From assembly GCA_921293015.1 (NCBI GenBank), contig OV121095.1, positions 38,599,484 to 38,663,483 on the forward strand: 64,000 bases of DNA, given 5' to 3'. A program made the position numbers and the translations under genes. Origin of the DNA: Phorcus lineatus (Eukaryota; Mollusca; Gastropoda; Trochida; Trochidae). Of the stretch, positions 47,201-57,125 are shown piece after piece (positions within the stretch are counted from its first letter, which is position 1; every line of letters begins with the position of its first letter). The notes below the pieces were generated by a model that was given only the letters and a program-made list of their open reading frames with translations, had not been told where the DNA came from and ran no database searches.

Positions 47201-48825
47201 CCATTCACAATGAATCAGTTTACATGTTAACTATAGAGAGAAAATGTACTCGGCTCTAATTATGGCACACGGCACGAAAATTTACTCGGCTCTAATTTTG
47301 ACACACGGCACGAGAAGATTAAACCATTGCGAAAAGAACATAAGTTTTATTTGATAAATATTTATTATTACTTAAGATTTAAAATATATAAGTTGGCAAC
47401 GTCTTCCAAATAACATATGGTTTTGAACTTTAGCCTTAAAAGAAAGAGGTATCTTCATGTGTAGCGATTTGGACAAAGAATAACAGTAAACTAAATAAAC
47501 TGCGGAGTGGAGTTTAAAAGCATCGAGAGAATATCAGAGAAACAATAGGAAATGAAACACAGAAACATGTCTTCTTATTCAACATTTGTAAAGACACAGG
47601 CATGAAACGCAGGCTTTAAAATCGACCGTTTTCAGGGGAAAAACGTTTCAAAATATGGACTTGATCAAGTTTTATCTAGGGCTTTCCACGGTCTATTTTA
47701 TTTATACTGGAAAAGCAGGGAATGTATGAACAGTCTATATTATTTCAGACCGACGATATCTAATCAAAGTTTATAAGAAAGCTACAAAAGCTACAAAAGC
47801 AAAAATATATCTAGAGACATTACTACAAACGTTTGATAAAGCCTTGTGCTTAGCAAACACGTCATTGAGAAATAACTTTCAGAAATTAAAGAGTTGACTA
47901 ATCCTGTAGCCTGTACGATTAAACTAACCACGATATTTCAAATACACATTACAACAGCGGCGTGAGTTGTCTCCTGAATACCGGGAAACACGGATAACCC
48001 GTCCACCCACGCATTGTCGAATTTATATCTTCGGTATGATCTTTCAATTGGTTTGTACTCTGTATCCAAGTTTTATCTATTTTCAGAAATGGAAAAATGC
48101 GCACTGCTGCTATAAATGGAAAATATGGTTTATCCACTAGCTGCTTTGTGTTTCTCATTTGTCATATCGCATGGTTTATCATTTGATGTTCTTAATATGT
48201 CACTGGTTTATACACATACTTGATACAAACATAAAATCTTTTGTCTCTTTTGTTGATCTTTATCTAGTAAGTAAATAAAGATTTTCTGGATAATAACAAC
48301 CGTCTTGCTAACAATTGATGATTAACGTTAATTTTCGCAATACAGAAGTTGTTATCCATAAAATCGACCAGAAGAAAGAGACCAAGGAAGCCATTGACTC
48401 AATAAAAGGCAAACAATGAATTGATAAAGTTAAGTTATCAACGCGAATATAACATAAATTCATAAGTTTTTGGTAGTTCCTTGCATTTCCATTTTCGATT
48501 TTTCACGTGTAATTAAAACAAATGAAAATGGCCTTACCTCGTCAAATGAATCTTTTCCTAGATCGTCCCTGCTGAAGTTATGGGTTCTACTGCCAAGTTC
48601 ATTAATGGTGTTGTTAGCCTCTCTCTCTGTTTTATATGGCCCACCAAGGAACAGTTTCAGAGACAGAAATGTTACGGCGACGCTTAGACACAATATCACA
48701 CCGAGTAGAAGATATATGACCAGTCTCTGGGTGCGACAACGGCGTATCATTGATTTGTCCATATAACTTGCTGATTCCATTATAACTTTTGAATACTCGT
48801 TATGAGGTGGGTTAATCGAAGACAT
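43916..48825 (-). CDS. TNF-superfamily-like ligand, gene 2 (four coding exons, 263 aa)
   Basis: Predicted type II membrane cytokine with a C-terminal TNF homology domain. Coding exons are 48538-48825, 44989-45022, 44570-44656 and 43916-44298; phases 0, 1 and 1 keep the frame open. Residues 1-34 are cytoplasmic, and 35-60 form a hydrophobic transmembrane helix. The stalk has two N-glycosylation sequons (N71, N83) and a basic stretch (IKRSKKTPKK) that could be protease-sensitive. The TNF-like domain runs from about residue 120: RPATHQRLNF as first strand, LVWQNDNFDG, then IDGVYDVSVQIKL matching the conserved Gly-x-Tyr strand, and LRLRKNEGFYVVASWKYLY as the C-terminal strand block. It lacks the Cys motifs of gene 1 and is strongly diverged, so it is a paralogue by architecture rather than by close identity. 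It lies 26 kb from gene 1 on the same strand. A C1q-like fold is the alternative, but the type II topology favours TNF. Confidence 0.75.
44299..44569 (-). other. TNF gene 2 intron 3 (271 bp)
   Basis: Phase-1 intron with a GTAAAT donor and TTTCCAG acceptor on the minus strand, placed as in TNF gene 1 after the first TNF-domain strand. No other feature is seen inside. Confidence 0.65.
44570..44656 (-). CDS. TNF gene 2, coding exon 3
   Basis: An 87-bp exon encoding residues 108-136, including RPATHQRLNF. The acceptor is TTTCTTCTCTACCAAAG and the donor CATA/GTAAAT on the minus strand. Only this choice of borders keeps the frame open to both neighbours. Confidence 0.6.
44657..44988 (-). other. 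TNF gene 2 intron 2 (332 bp)
   Basis: Intron between the 34-bp and 87-bp exons, donor GTGAGT. No internal feature was seen. Confidence 0.55.
44989..45022 (-). CDS. TNF gene 2, coding exon 2 (34-bp microexon)
   Basis: Read on the minus strand between CTTTTCCCAG and GTGAGT, it encodes INGDRSDLIKR plus one base. It enters in phase 0 from exon 1 and completes a serine codon with exon 3. The strong splice signals and phase agreement support it despite its size. Together exons 2 and 3 (121 bp) replace the single 136-bp exon 2 of TNF gene 1. Confidence 0.6.
45614..46342. repeat. 81-bp minisatellite, nine units
   Basis: Units start at 45614, 45694, 45775, 45856, 45937, 46018, 46099, 46180 and 46261. 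The first is 80 bp, the rest 81. Because 81 is a multiple of three and the unit lacks stops in one frame, the plus strand carries a 231-codon frame with a 27-residue repeating hydrophobic peptide. It lies antisense within TNF gene 2 intron 1. Later units are almost identical; earlier ones differ at the AAATACATC/AAATTAAATC position. Confidence 0.95.
46540..46592. repeat. 26-bp direct duplication
   Basis: AATAGCACCAACTCCGTGTA with the following TACACAT occurs twice back to back. Confidence 0.9.
47245..47312. repeat. About 35-bp direct duplication
   Basis: TACTCGGCTCTAATT(A/T)TG followed by (G/A)CACACGGCACGA occurs twice in tandem with few differences. Confidence 0.85.
48538..48825 (-). CDS. 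TNF gene 2, coding exon 1 (cytoplasmic tail, TM, stalk)
   Basis: Exactly 96 codons from ATG at 48825 to the phase-0 donor GACGAG/GTAAGG. The peptide has a Lys/Arg-rich segment (MIRRCRTQR) directly before the transmembrane helix, as expected for a type II signal anchor, then a glycosylatable stalk. Confidence 0.75.
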
Positions 48826-48895
48826 CCAAAGTTATGGCAGGAGTTCCTAACTGTCTGTCTTATTTTCATCAACTGAGTACACCATCAAGCATATC

Positions 48896-48904
48896 AGATA
48901 TATA
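48896..48904 (-). promoter_or_regulatory. TATA-like box of TNF gene 2
   Basis: The minus strand reads CATTATATATCTG about 70 bp upstream of the ATG, predicting a short 5' UTR. AT-richness of the region limits certainty. Confidence 0.45.
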
Positions 48905-48916
48905 ATGGGAAGGATT

Positions 48917-48926
48917 GGGAAATCCC
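48917..48926 (-). promoter_or_regulatory. kappaB-type site, TNF gene 2 promoter
   Basis: GGGAAATCCC fits GGGRNNYYCC exactly and lies about 13 bp upstream of the TATA-like box. It is the counterpart of the site in TNF gene 1. Confidence 0.55.
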
Positions 48927-48929
48927 CTT

Positions 48930-49819
48930 CACTATAAAGAGAAGTGCATGCGCTGATATGGTTTTCGTCAGGTCTATATTTACAGAAAGAAATTTCCATT
49001 TTGCCGGCATTTCAAGATTTAACATGTTTTAACGAAGCGGGAATAATTATCAAACGTTTTTTTTAACTAAAAAGCATATGTTGTTTTTGCATGCGATAAA
49101 GGAAGTTGAAAAGTTTAAAATCTACTGGAATTCAAAGCTTGTAAGATGATTTCAACACTGAGCTGAAATCAGTACAGACTATTTTTAGATATCTCTTTTA
49201 AAAAATAATAATTTTTTTTTAATCTCCATACAATACAACAATCACATATGTATATGTTTTAATCATTATTGTGACAGATACACAGGTATTGAGATTAAAT
49301 GTTTATTGAATTAACGTAGGTAACTGGCGTTGAATAAATTTTTACGTGAAAATCTTGTTGAAGGAGGGTTAGGTTATCGTTGTCACTTCCAAAATGTAAA
49401 AACGAGTTTTAAACTCAAAATTATTCCAACAAAAACGTCCGATGAAGTTTTTTTTTTTTTATCATCATTTTAAGTAAGACAAGATACTCTGAATAACAAC
49501 TTCTTTATTGTGAAATTGACGATGTTTTGGAGTATATGCTTACTTTCTTCTACCTGGTGAAGGAGTGTGCATATCCTCAGAAACGTCGTGAATTTCACGA
49601 TAAATATATTGTTATCCAGGAAATTGTATCTTTCTTATGTAAAAATATATATATCTTAGATATATTTTATATCACTTTTAATTGCCCTTCAAAGGAACTC
49701 AATAAGGTGTCCATTAACTTGTGCAATTATCAGCGTTGATTCATGATTTAAAAATATTTTTTCAGCATATAGCACATGTGTGATAAAAATTATATTGTTA
49801 ATGTGATAAGTATATACAG

Positions 49820-49860
<41 letters not shown>

Positions 49861-50010
49861 TGTGTGTGTTAATGAATTGATTATAAAATTCTTCGAGAAT
49901 AAGAAAGTGAATTTTGTTATGTTTCATATGACATTATATTCCATAAATAGTTCTAAGCTTTAAAGAAAGAAGGAATCGGTGATTGATATCACAATCTCAA
50001 CTAGGAGTGC
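48930..50010. other. Upstream of TNF gene 2; no gene recognised
   Basis: Presumed distal promoter DNA. It contains a long TA microsatellite, listed separately. Confidence 0.4.
49821..49858. repeat. (TA)n microsatellite
   Basis: About 19 uninterrupted TA units. Confidence 0.95.
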
Positions 50011-50019
50011 TAGTTTCAT

Positions 50020-50427
50020 TAGTTGTAAAAACGGTTATTTCCGTATTACACAAATAGACAGTGGTGATTTTGCAATTAGGTCATATACGCATTTTACTTA
50101 AGAAGGACAATTTTCTATTTCTAGCCAAAAGAACCCAAACCCGACTACAATAATAATGACGTATGCGCTTAGTTGTCGATTACCAGTATCATCTTTATCG
50201 TCCATTTTAAAAACGGTACTTTCCAGATTATATCTATAAATGGACAGTTGTCATCCAGTTCGGAAATGTCTACACTGACGCATTTTACTCAGGAGAGCGA
50301 CTTTTCAAGTGAATTTGTCGCTGAAAATCAGTGGCTACACAAGAGAAAACATCTTATAAATTCGGTAGGAAAACTTACGATTAATGATACTTGCTGCTCA
50401 TTCTTCATGAGATATCAGGCTTTTTAA
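50020..50427 (+). other. Diverged duplication of an open-frame segment, unassigned
   Basis: The block at 50020-50120 resembles 50205-50310. Both read KNG(Y/T)F(R/Q)I near the start and THFT near the end, with acidic and Ser-rich text after. The first copy has a stop after THFT; the second is open for 84 codons and includes a possible donor (TTCG/GTAGGA). This could be a worn exon duplication or a repeat. No domain is recognised. Confidence 0.25.
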
Positions 50428-50429
50428 CA

Positions 50430-51140
50430 AGAATTTACCAAATACGTAAATATATAGTGAAACATATTCTAAGGAAGATTTTCGCGTCAAGGTGATTAAA
50501 TAAGTTATCGTGTTGAGATGATTCTCTTTAAACACGTACCGTTGTATCGGCAATATTTGGAAACATTCGCTTCTGTTAATAAAGCTCATTAAATCTTTTT
50601 ACCAAGATAAAAAAACGATCTGATAGGAAGACGAAACGATCATTCGGTTGTAGGATTGGGCATGTAATTGGAATTTCATTCCTTATATCACACTCCGTGT
50701 TAGATTTACATCACAAACGCTGACAACCATTTATAATTCCTCACTTCGAATTAAGTGGGAAAAAAACCTTTTGTGATTTAAATCTCTGCTGTTGGCAGTT
50801 TAATTCAAAATGTAATATACACGTTCGATTTTTACACGAATTAATTCCGTGTCTCTATAACCGATTGCCCTCCATTAACGTGACGGTTTTTATTAATTTT
50901 TGACTCCGCATGTCTATTGTTTCATAACCTGAAATTATTTAAAGATATTATATCCCAGTTTTGTATCCGACTTCAATCCCCATTTTCATAAAGACAATAC
51001 ATTCAAGTAAATAAAACACCAAACAGAGTTTAGATGCGTCCTTTAATTAAAAAGATATAACGGTTCAAAGCGCGTAGAAATTGGCCACCTCGAAAGCCCA
51101 ATTAAAAAAGTCCCTAGAGTGGCCTGAGCTCTCCTTCGGC
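50430..51140. other. No gene recognised; upstream of THAP gene
   Basis: AT-rich, with no coding evidence. The proximal promoter of the THAP gene should lie at the right edge. Confidence 0.4.
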
Positions 51141-51145
51141 AGATG

Positions 51146-51153
51146 TGACGTCA
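51146..51153. promoter_or_regulatory. CRE (TGACGTCA) upstream of the THAP gene
   Basis: A perfect ATF/CREB-type palindrome about 100 bp before the THAP start codon, in a locally GC-richer stretch that could be the core promoter. No clear TATA box accompanies it. Confidence 0.4.
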
Positions 51154-51245
51154 TAGACAGGACTCGCTCCGCGTTTGTTTGTAAACAAGTATATATCAAT
51201 GCAGATATGGGTCGCATTCGTCGACGTTTTCATTGCCATAGAGAC

Positions 51246-51686
51246 ATGCCTTCTTCCTGCGTTGCTGCTAACTGTACTAATAACAAATCAGGAGACATTC
51301 AACTGCATCGGTTTCCGAAGGATCCTGTTCAATTCGCGAATTGGACAAAGTTTGTTAGTCAGAAAAGAGCGAAGTGGAGTCCCAATGACAGGTCTGTTAT
51401 CTGCTCCGATCATTTCGCAGAGGACTGTTATGATCTTTCCTACGATTTCAAAGCGGACTTTGGACTTGCCCCACAAAGGAAAAGACTCGTCAAAAATGCC
51501 GTACGAACAGTTAATAAACAAATGAAGATGATAGCATGCCCGCTACCCGTCTGTCCAGCGAGATATGACAGTCAACCATATCGGAAGAGAAAACGGGCGG
51601 AATACTTTGAGAAGAGGGAACGAAAGAGGGTAAGGAATTTGAAAGAAAGGCTAATTCAAAATTCTATTCCAGGGGAGGTGGGATAA
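51246..51686 (+). CDS. THAP-domain protein (short, 146 aa)
   Basis: Probable zinc-dependent DNA-binding protein; target unknown. The THAP domain starts at the N-terminus (MPSSCVAANC), as is usual in the family, so the ATG at 51246 is preferred. An in-frame ATG at 51207 (MGRIRRRFHC) would add 13 residues. The C2CH ligands are visible: C-x4-C, then 42 residues, then C-x2-H (CSDHF). The conserved Pro (HRFPKD), Trp (NWTKF) and Phe of DHF are present. The closing AVPTIF-type box is degenerate (NAVRTV). Residues after about 85 are basic, with RKRKR and KRERKRVR candidate nuclear signals and a short helical tail. The frame ends at TAA. GAG/GTGGGA just before the stop could be a splice donor, so a longer spliced product is possible. 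No transposase domain follows, so this is not an intact P-element-type gene. Confidence 0.8.
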   Translation: MPSSCVAANCTNNKSGDIQLHRFPKDPVQFANWTKFVSQKRAKWSPNDRSVICSDHFAEDCYDLSYDFKADFGLAPQRKRLVKNAVRTVNKQMKMIACPLPVCPARYDSQPYRKRKRAEYFEKRERKRVRNLKERLIQNSIPGEVG

Positions 51687-51915
51687 ATAATCATGAAACT
51701 TTTGGGGAGTTGAATATAATTGATGATTTTGCAGACGAATGTTGAGTTTTTATCTGCATTATGAATTTATGTCTCTTTAGATTAGTCGCAGAATTTATTA
51801 ATTCAAACCACATTAACTGTTTGAATTTTTAGTATTTGATTGCATATGGGGTTGAAAAATTCATCGGGTTGAACTAAATAGTTATTTCAACATGTTGGAG
51901 ACTATAATGAAATAA

Positions 51916-51969
<54 letters not shown>

Positions 51970-52380
51970 AATTATACTCAGTGACAGGTTTGTAGTTTGT
52001 TACATTACTAGTTTTGGGGGTATATATCATTTTTTTTGGGTGCTGATTACTCTAAGGATACATACAAAAATGTGGGCAAGTCACTTATGTTTGTATGTTG
52101 ACACTACAGTTTGGGTTATAACATTTATGAAAAATTAAAATTTCTTGCTACAGCGTCATTTTAGAAGAAACAAAAAGTAAAATTAAAGTAAAATTGCTGC
52201 CCCGGAGAAACATTTACCATTTTATGTAGCCTTACAGTGGATAACTTATAACCTATTACATATTGATAAACATTGCAGAATGAAATAAGATATTTAGTAA
52301 TACAGATTTGTTAATATATTGTCATGTGTCACGTGTATTGACAAACCTAATTACCTTCATCAAGTTTCAATAAAGGCTGT
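51687..52380 (+). other. Candidate 3' UTR of the THAP gene
   Basis: Includes an AT microsatellite and an AATAAA hexamer at 52369-52374 that could end the transcript. No coding features. Confidence 0.3.
51921..51966. repeat. (AT)n microsatellite
   Basis: About 23 uninterrupted AT units. Confidence 0.95.
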
Positions 52381-53280
52381 TGATCATGGGTGAGGATAAG
52401 GTTTAGACAGGATAACTAATTAGTGCCTTGCCTTTACCTATTGGAAATGTGCCAGGTGCTGAGGTCATTAAATTTATTGCTTAATTGCCATAATGTACAG
52501 GTGTGTGGCATTTCATGTAGACTGTTAGGTAATAACTTTATGACTATATTGTCTGGTGTGAAAAAGTAGTGTTAGGTAACCTCCCTCTGGTAAACACACA
52601 CATTGATTTTGAGTTGTTATAGGATAGGATACCAACAAGTTTACATATAACATATCGCCCTTAGAGCAGATACTTAGTGCCTGGAGCATTTCAGCGCTTT
52701 ATAAATCTGCTCATTATTATTATTATCATCATCATCATCATTATTATTATTATTATTATTTTTATTAATAATGTATCAACAATGATCTGACTTTTCAACA
52801 TTAGATTGTCATGCTTACGCTAGGGTTTCCATACTAGTATTGTCGATTTACAGCTTCACTGGTATTTATCTATATTGTGAATGAATGTGCTCTATGTTTT
52901 AGATTGCCATATTCAAAGCAACTTAAAAATAACCATGATTAACATGTTCGACTGTTTTTTTGCTAGTATTATGCCATCATAATAAAAACGAACGTTTTAT
53001 AATTTCTTCTTCCGCGTCACGCCCCCTTCGATATCTGAATAAAATGTAATCAGATAGCAACGGAAGGTGTTGAAATTGTCAGACTGACGTTATAAAAACT
53101 CTAATTTATATCAAGTCATGACAAATGATGTAGAAATCTTTAGAGTAACTTATGATAAAGATAACTTTAAAGATAATGATGTCTTTCAATCAACATTATT
53201 TCATTAAGATAAATACAGGGGTATACATAATAAACAATGAGTGTAATGTGAAGGTACTGTTTGTTTTAAAATCATAGCCT
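52381..53280. other. No gene; short dispersed repeat with (ATT)n tail
   Basis: At about 52665-52760, a GCGCTTTATAAATCTGC block runs into (ATT)n/(ATC)n. A block of this kind followed by ATT repeats is, as I recall, common in dispersed animal repeats. The remainder is unassigned. Confidence 0.4.
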
Positions 53281-53287
53281 ACACACG

Positions 53288-53420
53288 TTGTCATCAATCG
53301 ACCAATCATGGCCTAGAGAAGTTGTCATCCATCGACCAATCATGGCCTAGAGAAGTTGTCATCCATCGACCAATCATGGCCTAGAGAAGTTGTCATCCAT
53401 CGACCAATCATTGCCTATTG
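53288..53420. repeat. 34-bp tandem repeat, about four units
   Basis: GTTGTCATCCATCGACCAAT followed by CATGGCCTAGAGAA repeats in tandem, with slight divergence in the first and last units. Confidence 0.95.
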
Positions 53421-54865
53421 AAGTTGTCAGACAAGTTGTCTTCGATCAACCATATATGGATGCTCGAAGGAACGAGGACATTTAATCTCATTGAGATTTT
53501 ACATGAAACAGAGACTGTTTTTCCAATCTCGAAAACACTGATTCTAACTCTTTCAAAACTAAAAGTTAATCTATTTTCAAGAACCTTAAGATTACATGTT
53601 ACATTCTAGACACAACAATAAAAACGAATACTGATAAACGATTTTAACATATCTTGCAAAAATTGAATAAGGAAAATTTTACATGTTTTTTTCTTTTCTT
53701 TTTTGTTGATGTTAAAGTTTTCGTATTTTCTACATTTTAAGATATTTCTAAACGAACAATGTAATAGCACTTCAGTGAGGACGAAATGTAAACAGAAATG
53801 GTTTTACTGTGTCTTACAGTTCTAAATCTCGCTAAAAAAAAAGATTAAAAACTTATTATCTTCCTGTTCAAGCATACAATGTATTCAGTTGCTTCAACAT
53901 TTAAACTATGGCTTTATTAATACCTTATATATTCAGTTACTTCAACATTTAAGCTAAGGGTATATTTATACCTTTACTGTTAAAGCTAAACAACTTGATA
54001 TACCAAGTTTCACCAAAGCAAAGAAATACATAAGTTAAAATTCTTCTTAAATTACAAAATAAAATTTAGATAAGCTACGACAATTTTATTAAAACCCTAA
54101 CCTTCGCCGTTCTATAAATGAAACGCGTAATCGCTATTACAAGGTAAGACATCTCACACGGATTAAAATACAAATATCATAGTGTTGTTTTGAGTTAAAA
54201 AAAAACAAGTAATAGTCTAAATAGAAATCTTAAAAATAAAATATTACTTATTTTGCTGTGATAACATTAGAAAATCAGATAGAATGAAATATAAAGTCAT
54301 AAGCTAGACATTTTAGAGTATTCCTTTCATGTAATTTCATCACCTTCAACATTTACCTTTTTCATTTCAACAAATCAGGAGAATATTCCATCTTTACACT
54401 GGTCAATGGTCTTCCGTTAATAAGTATAGGCGAGTAAGTATAAGTATGCCGAGGCTCACAAGTAAAAAAAATTAAGGACCATAACAAGATCAAGATCATT
54501 GGTTAGGTCAGGGATCGTATAGACAGGTAAACGCTATTCCTCTTTACCCATTGTGACGTTTATCTACTAATAAAACTGAAAACAGTTTAGACAAGTTAAT
54601 TTTATAGATGAAGAGAATGATATGGCCTTGTGGACCACATGTACGAGATAACGACAATAAATTAATAAAAACAACAAAAACATTATTTTGAAAAAATAGG
54701 ATGTGATTTAATTTCAAAGTCGAATTGCGGAAACATTTTCAAACCGATAGCGGATTACAAAAGTAAATTTAAGAAATGAAAATGATGAGGTCACGCTAAA
54801 CATAATTTCGAGATAACGACAACAAATAAGATAAAAAAAAAACAATTTGGCAAAATATTTCTCAG
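53421..54865. other. No gene recognised
   Basis: AT-rich DNA. It contains at 54509-54526 the exact 18-base terminal sequence of the very small element found at 20329. Confidence 0.4.
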
Positions 54866-54895
54866 AATTTTTATATCCCCTGTTTGTACATGTAC

Positions 54896-55432
54896 CAGTC
54901 TGATTAAAATCGACCCTGTTCCGAGGAATAAAAGTTTCAAAATATTGACTCTATCGAGATTCGAACTCTATCTGTCTAGGCCATCCTCTCCACTGATTAA
55001 AATCGACCCTGTTCCGAGGAATAAAAGTTTCAAAATATTGACTCTATCGAGATTCGAACTCTATCTGTCTAGGCCATCCTCTCCACTGGGTCTGACCGCA
55101 CCCTACTGTAGCGCACGTGCCGACACCAGTTTAGCGCAGACAAAACCTAGTCAATAGCGAACCAATCACATCATCGCGTTTAAAATAAAGATAGCGGCGA
55201 TCAAGGTTAACGAATGGTAAATGGGAGTTACTTGCCCCTAGCTACTGATACCGAATGCTTTTGCCGCACGCATTGTGATTGGTTAGCTTAGTTTACGCAA
55301 GAACGTGCGCTACAGTAGGGTGCGGTCAGACCCAGTGGAGAGGATGGCCTAGACAGATAGAGTTCGAATCTCGATAGAGTCAATATTTTGAAACTTTTAT
55401 TCCTCGGAACAGGGTCGATTTTAATCAGACTG
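54896..55432. mobile_element. 537-bp foldback DNA transposon, 9-bp TSD
   Basis: The ends are CAGTCTGATTAAAATCGACC and its inverse. TACATGTAC is duplicated exactly on both sides (54887-54895 and 55433-55441). The inverted arms exceed 130 bp; the left arm contains an additional direct duplication of about 98 bp. No transposase frame. A 9-bp TSD suits a Mutator-like element; CAG...CTG ends recall hAT, which usually makes 8 bp. Copy B of the duplicated segment lacks the insertion. Confidence 0.85.
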
Positions 55433-56934
55433 TACATGTACCAGCGTCCAATATTTCATGTGGACATTAGATAGCTTAATTTCTTCCTAGTCGATCAAAA
55501 AAATATATTATGTTTGTCAAATAAGGATTTAAACGCCCTGTGTGTTAAATAGATCATGTGATTAAAGCATCGTTCACGACCCCTCACTTTAGTGTATATG
55601 CAAAGGAACGTTAGATTACTCTATTGATTGTGTCAATATTTAATACAAGGAACTTTTAAATGAAGCTTGGGAAAAAAATTCGTATAATTGACAGCAATGC
55701 GAAGAAATCAACTAAAGAGGTCTAAAGTTTCTTATATCATCACACATGTGTGTATATATACGTTTACATTTATTCTTTCTTCCACGTAAATGAACTATAT
55801 ATATACAATTATATATATATTGGTATGAGTATAATGGAAGAGAAACAATGTTTTCTGTTTAAGAACATAAAATAACCAAATTGAAAATTAGAGATATCGT
55901 AAAATTGCCGTGGTTTGAAAATGTCCGGTAACTATAAACGGTAATTCAATTTTGATACCCAGTTACCAACTCTTTCTATAATCTTAGTAACGTAAACCAA
56001 AATTTTCTTAGGTTGAAATTTTGCAACCAGAAAAACACTTCGGTTTATTCAATAACAATGCTAATATTACGTTATTAAATAGGTTAATCTACGAGATTGC
56101 CTTAATAAACTAATCTCAGTTCAAAGTTTAAATTCAATAGCTGCGCACGTTACTTGTTCAACTGTTTCGACTGTCCATAAATTTTCCATTTTGTGCACAG
56201 CTAACCATATTTTTTTTATCTCTAAGCCGACAGAGGCCGTCTTAACATTTTCATTATTGATTGCTGGTCAGATAATAAGACTGATAAGTATTTCATTGCA
56301 TCATTTGAAAGCCTCATCGAATGGCTAAGCCCTAAAATAGCCACTTGGAACCAAAACATCGTGATATTGTGCCTTTCAGTACAGTTTATATAAGGTCCGT
56401 TTAGCATGGTAAATATGAGTACTGATTTGAAACCTGGACGTACCTCAAGCACTTTCAATAACAACATGGAAATAATAACTTTATTATTCGATGAATTAAT
56501 GAGAATTCTAGTATGCCAATGGTAGTCTGAAATGTCACTGGTGAATATGCCTCCCCCCTCTTCTAGTCAACCCCGCCCCTGTCCTGCTCGCCCCTACCCC
56601 CACATTCTTCTTCCCATTCAGCACGCCAAATCATACCGGAGTGAGACCACGTTTAATTATTGATACTTACTATGACGTGTACATTACAATAGATACGTTC
56701 TCGTTTAATAGACTTTGAGGCGCATTAAATCTAAAATTCTCAAAAGGCCGTCAATTACACTGAAGCATAAAGGGATGGTTTTTGCCTTATATTTAGAAAT
56801 GACCGATTGGTAATTTTTTTTCAACTGCCAAATAACTTACCCTGACTAATCAAAGTCAGCTCCAATGTTTCATTCTACCTGCTTTTGTTAAATTTCCGAT
56901 ATTACGTTTTAGTAACTGAAATAAAGTATTCAAT

Positions 56935-57125
56935 TGCAATGCTACATCACCGCCACAAGCACAGCACCGCCATGGTTAGCTAGTTCAAACCGATGCTAGC
57001 AGGGTTAACCGCAATGTGCATAGCCACATTGATGTTGGGTGCTTTCTCCCTGCATTGATAATAACAGCCGTGGCAAAAGTGAAATACTCTTGAACGCCGC
57101 GTTAAACCCCAACTCACCTCACCTC
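56935..57125 (+). repeat. SINE-like dispersed repeat, copy 2
   Basis: Begins TTGCAATGCTAC and ends GTTAAACCCCAACTCACCTC. Block order matches 1-190 and 62427-62622. It lies at the same place in copy A as its counterpart in copy B, so it predates the duplication. Confidence 0.7.

Larger units (their letters stand above)
45023..48537 (-). other. TNF gene 2 intron 1 (3.5 kb)
   Basis: Contains the 81-bp minisatellite, two short direct duplications and otherwise unassigned AT-rich DNA. No nested gene was recognised. Confidence 0.6.

Noticed and set aside
51081-51245. N-terminal extension of the THAP frame
   Set aside because: The extension opens at a TTG. THAP domains normally sit at the extreme N-terminus, so the ATG at 51246 (or 51207) is preferred.
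54950-55380. tRNA-like GTTCGAATCTCG strings
   Set aside because: They occur in the inverted arms of a foldback element and have no cloverleaf.
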